NCBI GenBank assembly: GCA_016190375.1
Contig: JACPQR010000124.1
Coordinates: 1 to 35,506, forward strand
DNA: 35,506 nt
Source: Deltaproteobacteria bacterium
GTDB lineage: Bacteria; Myxococcota_A; Polyangia; JACPQR01
Direction of reading: 5' to 3'
Position numbers and translations under genes: made by a program. Numbering within the stretch: position 1 is the stretch's first letter; each line of letters starts with the position of its first letter. Below the pieces are notes generated by a model. The model did no database searches, had not been told where the DNA came from, and worked only from the letters and a program-made list of their open reading frames with translations. Shown piece by piece: positions 29,143 to 35,506 of this stretch.

Positions 29143-32100
29143 CTACCCCTTCTTGCCCCAGGTCGCTGCCGGCTTGCCGAAGCCCTTGCCCTCCGACTTC
29201 TTGGCCCAGCCGCCGCCGCGCGACAGGTCGCCGATTGGCTGGAGCAGCCAGACGTGCCTCGGGGGCGCGACGTCGTGCTTTCCCTCCTGGAGGATGAACG
29301 TCGCCGCGTGGCCGGCCACGGGAAGCGTCGCGGCACGGTAGGAGTAGCGCTGTCCCTGCGTGACGACGGCGTCGACGAGTCCCCAGAGGATCTCGGTGAG
29401 CATGTCGGCCTGATCGGACGCGACCTCGCACTGCAGGTCGTCCTGTCCGAACGCGCCGAGACCGCAGGTGTCGACCACCACCTGGGTGCCGGCCTCATGC
29501 CGGCGCACGCTGCAGAAGAGTCGGCCCAGCCGCGTCTCGATCTCGTTCTGGGTCCATCGAGCGCCCGGGACCAGTAGCGCGCCGCTCGGGCAATGGACCG
29601 CCACGGCATCCGTCGCGCGCGCCACTCGGCGAACCGCGTCCGCGAAGTCCCGCATGGCCCTGGTCCGGTCCTCTGGCGGGCGAATGAGGTGCAGCCCGAC
29701 CCACGAGCCGTGGGCGGCGACCAGATCGCGAGCTTCCCCGCTCGCGCCGAACGCCGCGGCGAAGCTCGCGCGCGGAAGGGGGGCACCGCCCAGAGCGAAG
29801 GAGAGCAGGGACTCGTGCCCCGCCTCGGCGCCCAGCGCGGCGGCCACCAGCTCCGGCGACGCGGCTTGCCGCAGGAGCAAGAACGCGGTCGCGTGCGCGC
29901 CGTCCACCTTCCGGGGCTCGGCATCCCATGTCTCGCGCTCGGCGCCGGCGGCGCATCTCAGGATCTCGCCGCCTTCTGCCGCGACGTTCCGCAGCGCGAC
30001 ACCCGAGCGCTCCACGGCGTCGACCGCGAGTCCGCCCGTGGCGGAGAGGCGCGCGCCGTCCAGGCGGAGGCGCGCGTCGCCCGAGGCGACGACGGGAGTC
30101 CCGCCGGCCCCATCGATCGTCCCGTCGATCACCTCGAGCCGCGAGCGGCCGCTGATCTGCACGGCGGGCACTTGCGGCTTCCCCCACACGTCGCATCCGT
30201 GCAGCTCCAGCGAGGCGCCGTCGCGGACCGACACGGTCGGCCTCGCGCCTGCCGCGGCCCCGAGGGCGCAGCGGGTGAGCACGGCACCCGAGGCGGCGCC
30301 CGACTCGAGGGCGGATCCCTCCACCTCCCTCACCGTGACGCCCGTGATCCGGGGCGCGGCCCGGCCCTCGATCCGGATCCCGGTGCCCGCTCGCGTGATC
30401 GACCCCGACTCGACGACCGCACCGGACGAGCCCATGACGACGAGCCCGATCCCGGAGACGCCTTGCACGCGGAGCCCTCGCACGGTGGGCGCGGCCGTGT
30501 CCAGGATCTCGAAGCCGGTTCCGCCTCCTTGCACGTCGTTGGCCTCCCACGTACCCGCGGCCGAGCCGGCGATCTGGATGACGGCGCCCTGGCCTGCACT
30601 GAGGACGTTCGCCCGCACCTCGGGCTTCGCGGAGCCTCCGACGGCGAGGAGCGGCCCGACGGTGCCGACGATCTCGTTGCCCTCGAAGGTCGGGCTCGAG
30701 GCGTGCCCGATCCACACGGCGGATCTGCGCGAGCTCTTGATCCTGTTGCCCCGGACGACTCCCTTCGCCTCGTGCAGCACCTCGACGAGTCGCTCGCCGC
30801 ACTCGTGCAGATCGTTGTCCTCGAGCAGCGCCTCGCTGTGGTCAGCGAGCTGGACGGCCCCACAGGCGTGACCGTGCACGTCGTTCCTGCGGATCACCGG
30901 CTTCGCGTGGCCGTCGACCGCGAATCCTGGACACGCATTGCCCCAGACCTCGTTGCCATCGAACGTGCCTGTGGCCTCGCCGCCGATCCAGAAGCCCGAT
31001 CCCCGCTTCGACCCGCTGGTCTTGCATCCTCTGATCACTGGCGACGCCGAGCCCTCGACGCGCACACACGCCTTGTCCGCGCCTGCGATCTCGATCCCCT
31101 GGAGCTCGCCGCTCGCCTTGTCGCAGAAGAAGACCCCGAACTCGTTCGGTCCGGAGGCGACGCTCCCGCCGCGCACGATCGGCGCGGCGCCTTCCCGAGC
31201 CCAGAGACCGAGGCCCCCCCGGAACTGGACGGCCTCGAAGGTGGGCCTCGCATCGCCGCCCACGGTCGCCGCCGCGCCTGCGGTGACCTCGAGGACGCAC
31301 TCGACCACGGCGACGTCGCCCGAGTCGACGAGGAGCGCCTCCCCGTGCGCCTCCGGCTCGAGCATCACCGTGAGTTTCTCCAGGCGCGGCCCGGAGGAGC
31401 GCGCCCGGACGACGGGCGCCGGGCCCCGCAGGATCGTGTCCGGTCCCTTGCCGCGCACCGTGACTGACGCGGGTAGATCGACGTTGCCTGCCTGCCAGGT
31501 CCCCTCTTCCAGCTCGACCACGTCGCCGGGCCTGGCGCCCGCGAGCTTGTCCGCGAGCCCGCCCCGCGGGCGCGTGCGGCGGTGCCGCGGGAGCTCGAGG
31601 CGAGGGAATCGCGCCCTTCCCGACTCGACGTCCGCGATGGCCTCCTCGACGATGGGCGCGGCTTTCGACCCCGAGCGGCGCAGCCTGACCAGCGCGCGAT
31701 GCGCGAGGTCGAGCTGCCCGCAGCAGGCATCCACCGCGCCCTCGATCGCATCGAGATCGTCGACCGCGCCACCGAGGGCTGGCCCTGTCGTGCCGATGCG
31801 CGCGAGCGCCGCGCGCGCCCGCTCGAGAGCGCCCTCGGCCCTCTCGAACAGCCCCTTGCCGAGCTCGTTCCACGCGATCTGCACCCAGGCGAGGAAGAGC
31901 TGGGTGGGGTCGTCCCCCTTCGGGGACTTCGCGGCGTCGTCACGCTCGACGATCTTGCCGAGGAGGGTGTTCGCCTCGTCGTGCCGGCCGAGGTGATACA
32001 GGCTCGCCGCGAGCGGGAGGATCGTCTCACCCCCGTGGCCCGTCAGCTTCGCGTGCCGGCCGAGGGCCTCCGCCGCGGACGCCCATTCGCCGGCGACGTA

Positions 32101-32655
32101 CTGGCCGAAAGCCGCCCGGAACGACGCCTGGACGTCCGACGGGCTGCGCTCGAGGACCGCCCTCGACAGGGCGGCGGACGTCGCGACCTCGCCCTTCTTC
32201 CAGGCGTCGACGGCGGCCGTGCGATTGGCGGCGAGCGGATCGAACGCGCTCGCGGCCGGCTCGGCCAGGAAGCGGCGCAGTAGATCCTCGGCGTCGTCCG
32301 CGCGACCGCCGCGCTCGAGTCCCCGCAGAAGGACGTCGACCGCGGGCCGCCTCAGGCCTTGCCTGATCGCCCGGTCGGCGACCGGGAGGGCCACCTCGAT
32401 CCCGTGGCGGTCTGCCAGGAGCCAGGCCAAGAGGGCCAGACCTTCGCCCTTGCGCCGTTCGTGGCCGAGGCCCGCTGCCGTCGCACGGGTCGCGTCGTCC
32501 AGACCGAGGGCCTCGAGGATCGCGTCGAAGGCCTGCCGCTCGGTCTCGGCGCGGTCGAGGGCCGCCTCGATCTCGCGGGCGCCCGCGGCCGGATCCGATC
32601 CAGCTCGCAGGACGGACGACAGGGTCTTGGTCTCGCTGGGTTCGCCTTGGCTCAT
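29143..32655 (-). CDS. Large TPR / right-handed beta-helix / DUF4261-like protein without export signal
   Basis: This 1170-residue protein starts at ATG 32655. Residues 1-360 are helical TPR-like repeats (ATSAALSRAVLERSPSDVQASF, LAASLYHLGRHDEANTLLGKI). Residues about 365-905 are a right-handed beta-helix: GDVVELEEGTW opens it in the CASH/NosD manner, then more than fifteen turns of the form PVIRGxxxSGxxxGxxI (SPVIRGCKTSGSKRGSG, KPVIRRNDVHGHACGAVQL). Residues about 915-1150 resemble DUF4261 (TAFLLLRQAASPELV, AVAVHCPSGALLVPG, VVDTCGLGAFGQDDLQ). The tail is Lys/Gly-rich (GKGFGKPAATWGKKG). There is no signal peptide or membrane helix, so this beta-helix is probably cytoplasmic. It is divergent from a YbjN-like gene. 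Confidence 0.82.
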   Translation of the reverse strand: MSQGEPSETKTLSSVLRAGSDPAAGAREIEAALDRAETERQAFDAILEALGLDDATRATAAGLGHERRKGEGLALLAWLLADRHGIEVALPVADRAIRQGLRRPAVDVLLRGLERGGRADDAEDLLRRFLAEPAASAFDPLAANRTAAVDAWKKGEVATSAALSRAVLERSPSDVQASFRAAFGQYVAGEWASAAEALGRHAKLTGHGGETILPLAASLYHLGRHDEANTLLGKIVERDDAAKSPKGDDPTQLFLAWVQIAWNELGKGLFERAEGALERARAALARIGTTGPALGGAVDDLDAIEGAVDACCGQLDLAHRALVRLRRSGSKAAPIVEEAIADVESGRARFPRLELPRHRRTRPRGGLADKLAGARPGDVVELEEGTWQAGNVDLPASVTVRGKGPDTILRGPAPVVRARSSGPRLEKLTVMLEPEAHGEALLVDSGDVAVVECVLEVTAGAAATVGGDARPTFEAVQFRGGLGLWAREGAAPIVRGGSVASGPNEFGVFFCDKASGELQGIEIAGADKACVRVEGSASPVIRGCKTSGSKRGSGFWIGGEATGTFDGNEVWGNACPGFAVDGHAKPVIRRNDVHGHACGAVQLADHSEALLEDNDLHECGERLVEVLHEAKGVVRGNRIKSSRRSAVWIGHASSPTFEGNEIVGTVGPLLAVGGSAKPEVRANVLSAGQGAVIQIAGSAAGTWEANDVQGGGTGFEILDTAAPTVRGLRVQGVSGIGLVVMGSSGAVVESGSITRAGTGIRIEGRAAPRITGVTVREVEGSALESGAASGAVLTRCALGAAAGARPTVSVRDGASLELHGCDVWGKPQVPAVQISGRSRLEVIDGTIDGAGGTPVVASGDARLRLDGARLSATGGLAVDAVERSGVALRNVAAEGGEILRCAAGAERETWDAEPRKVDGAHATAFLLLRQAASPELVAAALGAEAGHESLLSFALGGAPLPRASFAAAFGASGEARDLVAAHGSWVGLHLIRPPEDRTRAMRDFADAVRRVARATDAVAVHCPSGALLVPGARWTQNEIETRLGRLFCSVRRHEAGTQVVVDTCGLGAFGQDDLQCEVASDQADMLTEILWGLVDAVVTQGQRYSYRAATLPVAGHAATFILQEGKHDVAPPRHVWLLQPIGDLSRGGGWAKKSEGKGFGKPAATWGKKG

Positions 32656-32720
32656 GGGACCGAGATTGCACTCCCAACGCCCGGTCCCCCGCAAGGCCCT
32701 TCTCTCGAGGCTGCGGATCG

Positions 32721-32778
32721 TCTAATGTCTCGAAGTTTTCGCGAAGTTCCGAACCATCACACGCATTCCCAAGGAGGA
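32721..32778 (+). promoter_or_regulatory. Promoter region, direct repeat and strong ribosome site of the YbjN-like gene
   Basis: TCTAAT (32721-32726) matches the -10 consensus at 5 of 6 positions. CGAAGTT occurs at 32731-32737 and 32742-32748, 11 bp apart, one helical turn, at the expected transcript start, so it may be an operator. AAGGAGGA (32771-32778) sits 4 nt before ATG 32783 and is the strongest ribosome site in the window. Confidence 0.5.
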
Positions 32779-32782
32779 GTGA

Positions 32783-33181
32783 ATGGCAACCTGGGCTGAG
32801 GTTCAGAACCACATGCGGTCCACCTACACCCTCGCCGCGGACCAGCCCGAATGGCTCTCCCTCGACTTCCAGTTCGAGAACAAGAGGCTGCAGAGGATCA
32901 TCCTGTCGACCTTCCAGGCCCTCGGAAAGAACTGGGTGTCCTTCCGCTCCAGGATCTGTCGGCGCGAGCAGATGGATCCCGAGGTCGCCGTTCGCAAGAC
33001 AGGGAACTTCGCGGTGGGCGCGATCGGCCTCATCGGCGAGGGGGACAACGCCTACTACGAGATGATCTACTCGACGATGCTAGAGACGCTCGATCCGGAG
33101 GAGCTCGAGCTCCCGCTCCACGTGATCTGCCGGACGGCGGACGAGATCGAGGCGGAGATCACCCACGAGGACATCGCCTGA
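32783..33181 (+). CDS. YbjN / type III secretion chaperone-like fold protein
   Basis: This 132-residue protein has no signal peptide. The order of elements, an N-terminal helix (ATWAEVQNHMRSTY), strands (WLSLDFQFENKRLQRIILSTF, WVSFRSRICRRE), a strand plus helix (FAVGAIGLIGEGDNAYYEMIYSTML), and a C-terminal helix region ending in EIEAEITHEDIA, is that of the YbjN/Tir-chaperone superfamily, which bind other proteins. It has an excellent ribosome site, so it is probably abundant. It is divergent from the beta-helix gene across 127 bp and convergent with the DUF218 gene (19 bp apart). Partnership with the beta-helix protein is inferred from position only. Confidence 0.65.
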   Translation: MATWAEVQNHMRSTYTLAADQPEWLSLDFQFENKRLQRIILSTFQALGKNWVSFRSRICRREQMDPEVAVRKTGNFAVGAIGLIGEGDNAYYEMIYSTMLETLDPEELELPLHVICRTADEIEAEITHEDIA

Positions 33182-33200
33182 CGATCCTTCCCGGCCTCCT

Positions 33201-34241
33201 TCACCGCCTGCACCTTCCTGAGCCCCCGAGGGGCGGCAAGCAACGATCCGTCCACGGATCCTGATCGTCCGGCTCACAGGACCGCAGCCGCCGGCTGCCA
33301 GCGCTGCAATCGAGCGCCGACAACCGCGTCTCACCCATGGGCGTGAAGGGGCTCACCCAGTAGAGGACCGGCTCCCGGCGGGGCAGCCCGAACGTGATCG
33401 GGTTGTGCCGGAAGCCCAGCGTCGCGCGGCAGCCGTCGTCGCTGCCGGGCAGGCGTGGCAGGGGCGTCGTCCCGACCAGGTGCGAGACGCGCCCCACCGC
33501 GCACCGGAGGTCGCGCGCCACGAGGCCTTCGAGATCGCTCGAGAAGATCTGCGCCTGACCTGACATCTTGGCGTCCGTCACGAAAATCCCGCGCGGGAGC
33601 TGCATCGCCGCCATCATCCTCAGGCTGTTGCGCAGGTTCGTGGAGGTGTGGCAGGCGCAGGGCTCGACGAACAGCCGGTCCACGACGTCGATGTGCTCGC
33701 GCGCGGCGACCCGTCGCGCGATGTCCAGCATCCTGCGGGCCTCGTTCGATCCGCCCCGTCTGTGCCCACCGGAGAGGATCAGCGCCGCCACCCAGCGGTG
33801 CTCGAGGAGCCTGAGCCCCAGCGCCACGCGATACGCGGGAATGACATCGCCGGCGTGGTATCCCGGCACGATCGCCACGGGATACGGAGCCTGCGCGGTC
33901 CTCAGGCGCGCGTAGGCTCGACGGTTGATCTCGTCCCACTCGTCCCAGATCGTCGTGGTCCCGTCCGCCGCGCAGTCGCAGGGCCGGCAGCGCACGTAGA
34001 GAGACGGGGACGGCGGCTCCTCGGGAAGCCCGACCCCGGACCACATCGGAACTGCAGGCCGCGGCCCCCGCCTGAGCGAGGGCCTCGCGACCATCTCTCC
34101 CGTCGTCTCGAGGTCCGACCGGACGCGGCACACGGCGCATGCCCGTCCCGTGTGGGGTGCATACGGACAGCGTCGCGGCACGGTCGTCGTGCAGGCCGCG
34201 GCGAGGACCGCGGCGAGTAGATAGCTCCGGGCGGGCCGCAT
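33201..34241 (-). CDS. DUF218 (YdcF/SanA-like) lipoprotein
   Basis: This 346-residue protein starts at ATG 34241. The signal peptide ends in the lipobox LAAACTTT (Cys17). The DUF218 core lies at about residues 110-240: YPVAIVPGYHAGDVIPAYRVALGLRLLEH, LILSGGHRRGGSNEARRMLDIARR, EPCACHTSTNLRNSLRMM and RGIFVTDAKMSGQAQIF, the strand-helix order of the fold with its typical SGG and Glu positions. Cys-rich segments occur before and after (RCPYAPHTGRACAVCRVR, YVRCRPCDCAAD), unusual for the family. Members act in envelope maintenance, but the activity is not defined. A TATCCT hexamer 11 nt before the ATG suggests a very short leader. Confidence 0.8.
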   Translation of the reverse strand: MRPARSYLLAAVLAAACTTTVPRRCPYAPHTGRACAVCRVRSDLETTGEMVARPSLRRGPRPAVPMWSGVGLPEEPPSPSLYVRCRPCDCAADGTTTIWDEWDEINRRAYARLRTAQAPYPVAIVPGYHAGDVIPAYRVALGLRLLEHRWVAALILSGGHRRGGSNEARRMLDIARRVAAREHIDVVDRLFVEPCACHTSTNLRNSLRMMAAMQLPRGIFVTDAKMSGQAQIFSSDLEGLVARDLRCAVGRVSHLVGTTPLPRLPGSDDGCRATLGFRHNPITFGLPRREPVLYWVSPFTPMGETRLSALDCSAGSRRLRSCEPDDQDPWTDRCLPPLGGSGRCRR

Positions 34242-34251
34242 CCGAATGAGG

Positions 34252-34257
34252 AGGATA
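34252..34257 (-). promoter_or_regulatory. -10-like TATCCT before the DUF218 gene
   Basis: TATCCT on the minus strand (34257-34252) ends 11 nt before ATG 34241; there is no ribosome site. No -35 was recognised. Confidence 0.35.
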
Positions 34258-34404
34258 ACCGCTCATCGGCTCGCCGCCAGCCCGCGAAGCCCGGTCCGTC
34301 TTCGCGGGTGCACACCTCGGAGCCGGATCGGCGCTGGCCCGTTCGCGGCGCGCCCGCCGCTCGGCGAAGATGGACAGCCCCGCGTCCCTGGTCCCTTCCT
34401 TGCT

Positions 34405-34646
34405 CGTGGCACGCCGGCGAGCCGGTTCGCGAGGCGGACGACTTCTACGGAAAGAGCGTGGTCCTCGCCTCCCGCATCGCCGGGAAGGCGCGGGGCGGCG
34501 AGGTGCTCGTCTCGTCGCTCCTCGAGGAGCTCGTGGAGAGCGCAGGCGACATCGAGTTCGGCGAGCCCCGCCTCGCCGAGCTGAAAGGCATCCCCGGCAC
34601 GCAGGCGATGTTCCCGGTCTGCTGGCAGGCCGACGCTCATACATGA
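34405..34646 (+). pseudogene. C-terminal scrap of a class III nucleotide cyclase gene
   Basis: The frame encodes WHAGEPVREADDFYGKSVVLASRIAGKARGGEVLVSSLLEELVES, ending ELKGIPGTQAMFPVCW. This is the last third of a class III cyclase domain of the HAGEP...DDFYGKxVxLAxRI type. Metal-binding Asp residues and all upstream parts are absent, and upstream sequence in any frame shows no cyclase homology. The open frame starts at 34308, but the first 30 residues look random. It is therefore a decayed gene end. It is not a copy of the intact cyclase at 18724-20496, whose sequence differs. Confidence 0.75.
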
Positions 34647-34665
34647 TGTAGGCACATGCTATCAT
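34640..34665 (+). promoter_or_regulatory. Promoter and palindrome of the AbrB-type antitoxin
   Basis: TATCAT (34660-34665) matches the -10 consensus at 5 of 6 positions and ends 8 nt before ATG 34673. TACATGATGTA (34640-34650) is a palindrome around one central base just upstream, in the place of an operator. The upstream ATG at 34664 lies inside the -10, so ATG 34673 is the better start. Confidence 0.55.
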
Positions 34666-34672
34666 GCCTTCC

Positions 34673-34933
34673 ATGAAGCAGGACGGACACGTCACGGTGG
34701 TCACCGATCGAGGGCAGGTGTCGATTCCGGCGGAGCTCAGGCGGGAGCTCCACCTGTCGGCGGGTCGCAAGCTCCTCTGGGAGAAGCTGTCCGATCGGGA
34801 GCTCAGGGTCCGAGCGATCGACGAGCGAAAGCCGGTAGGCCCGCTGGCCGTCCTCGGTTTCGCCCGGCGTTTCCGGCGGGAGCGGCGTGCGACCGCGGAT
34901 TGGATGGAGGACCTCCGGACAGGGGAGCGCTGA
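34673..34933 (+). CDS. SpoVT/AbrB-domain antitoxin (MazE/VapB-like)
   Basis: From ATG 34673 the protein is 86 residues. KQDGHVTVVTDRGQVSIPAELRRELHLSAGRKLLWEKLSDRELRVRAI is a swapped-hairpin AbrB domain: the DRGQVSIPAELRREL strand-turn-helix is its signature. The remaining 35 residues are Arg-rich and helical (FARRFRRERRATADWMEDLRTG), probably toxin-binding. A PIN-domain gene starts 9 nt downstream, forming a VapBC-like module, but that toxin is truncated. The antitoxin may persist as an orphan repressor. Confidence 0.85.
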   Translation: MKQDGHVTVVTDRGQVSIPAELRRELHLSAGRKLLWEKLSDRELRVRAIDERKPVGPLAVLGFARRFRRERRATADWMEDLRTGER

Positions 34934-34942
34934 GACTCGCTC

Positions 34943-35194
34943 GTGGCCTGGGTCGTCGACACCTGCGTGATCATCGACGTCGTCGAGGACGACCCCGAGT
35001 TCGGCGCGGCGTCCGCCCGCTTCCTGCAGTCCCACCTGCGGCATGGCCTCGTGGCATCGCCCTTCACCTACGTCGAGCTCGCGCCGGTCTTCGGCGGCAG
35101 CCTCGAGCTCGAGGAGGAGTTCCTGGCCGCGGCCGGCATTCGGTTCGACGAGCAATGGACGCGCGCCGACTCGCTCGCAGCTCACGCGGCCTGA
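34943..35194 (+). pseudogene. Truncated PIN-domain toxin
   Basis: Starting at GTG 34943, the product opens AWVVDTCVIIDVVEDDPEFG, the first PIN motif with its Asp, then VASPFTYVELAPVFGG with the conserved Glu. The frame stops after 83 residues (ADSLAAHAA), where complete PIN toxins have about 50 more residues carrying the third and fourth acids. The end coincides with sequence belonging to a transposase remnant on the other strand. Without the C-terminal acids it should be inactive. It is the second gene of the AbrB module. Confidence 0.75.
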
Positions 35195-35505
35195 AGTCGA
35201 CGTGTGGGCATGGATCCCCGCGACGAGCCCGACGTCGCGAAGCCGGCGCAGGGGCCCGGCACGCCGCGCTCCACGAGGCCGTCCGGGCCTCCGCGCGACA
35301 GGCTCACCGTGTCCTTGGCCTCGCAGATGAGGTGCACGTGGCCCGGCTGGATGCTGAAGTGGCAGAGGCGGAAGGTCTGGTTGTCGCAGCCGGCCGCCAT
35401 CGCGGCGCGCAGGACGGCCCCGGATCGCTTCTGACGGAGGCGAGGGGCATCCTGCCGCGCCTTGAGCGTCACGTGGACCGGGAACCGAGTGGCGAGGGGT
35501 GGCCG
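35182..35505 (-). mobile_element. Remnant of a REP-associated tyrosine transposase (runs off right edge)
   Basis: The minus-strand frame is open to the window edge, and the visible product begins RPPLATRFPVHVTLKARQDA, then CHFSIQPGHVHLICEAKD followed by LSRG. PVHVTL, the HxH in HVHLI, and EAKDxxxLSRG are signatures of the Y1/REP-associated (RAYT, TnpA_REP) transposases. After LSRG the frame no longer matches: the catalytic Tyr region and C-terminus are missing, and it ends at 35182. A truncated, inactive copy is therefore likely. It abuts the cut-off PIN gene, suggesting its arrival or a later deletion truncated both. No REP hairpins were recognised nearby. Confidence 0.75.
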
Positions 35506-35506
35506 C

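Noticed and set aside
34308..34646. An intact 112-residue gene in place of a cyclase remnant
   Set aside because: Only the last 80 residues resemble a cyclase end, the first 30 look random, and essential metal-binding parts are missing.

Overview
The window looks like chromosomal DNA from a member of the Myxococcota (formerly Deltaproteobacteria). It is very G+C-rich. Two proteins end in a MYXO-CTERM-type sorting tag (a Gly/Cys motif, a hydrophobic helix and an Arg-rich tail; stops at 312 and 20587). One secreted protein carries MopE-type CDGxDNDCDGxxDE repeats, and Cys-rich lipoproteins and mixed-function secreted proteins are frequent. No rRNA, tRNA, CRISPR array or phage block was seen. 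Long antisense reading frames are common and reflect only the base composition.

Layout. 1-312 is the repeat-rich C-terminus of a surface protein, meeting a patatin-like phospholipase (309-1589, minus). 1678-3828 holds an outer-membrane barrel protein, a gluconate-2-dehydrogenase subunit-3-like Tat lipoprotein and a broken GMC oxidoreductase joined to a CxxCH-bearing fragment. An aminoacyl-histidine dipeptidase (pepD) follows on the minus strand. 5333-6702 carries two toxin-antitoxin modules, Phd/PIN and YefM-like/RelE-like, arranged tail to tail. 6702-9340 is a two-gene operon of PQQ-propeller/HEAT proteins. 9484-11421 has a small envelope protein and a DUF4143-type AAA ATPase with a decayed gene scrap beside it. 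11491-14482 (minus) has a Cys-rich repeat lipoprotein and an SGNH hydrolase-TPR protein. 14501-17621 (plus) is a tight operon of a GT-C membrane glycosyltransferase, a lipoprotein and a DUF1444 protein. 17657-20496 (minus) couples a triple-receiver adenylate cyclase to CheB. 20587-22338 is a multidomain amidase. 22497-26109 (minus) is a metal (probably zinc) uptake operon: a His-rich small membrane protein, an outer-membrane barrel, a ZnuA-like binding protein and a ZnuB-like permease, with no ATPase gene. 26157-26829 is a VapBC module. After it come a secreted FG-GAP-like protein, a TauE/SafE permease, a 1170-residue TPR/beta-helix/DUF4261-like protein divergent from a YbjN-like protein, and a DUF218 lipoprotein. 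34405-35506 is a decayed region: a cyclase scrap, an AbrB-type antitoxin, a truncated PIN toxin and a truncated REP-associated transposase running off the right edge.

Two observations stand out. First, in this G+C-rich DNA at least eleven genes have an A+T-rich -10-like hexamer whose last base lies only 7-11 nt before the start codon, and no Shine-Dalgarno sequence. This predicts leaderless mRNAs for all four toxin-antitoxin modules and several other genes, while other genes have clear AGGAGG-type sites. Second, the large TPR/beta-helix protein has no export signal. It appears to be an intracellular beta-helix scaffold divergent from a chaperone-like partner, and is the best candidate here for an undescribed system. 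All functional calls come from reading motifs and were not checked by database search.
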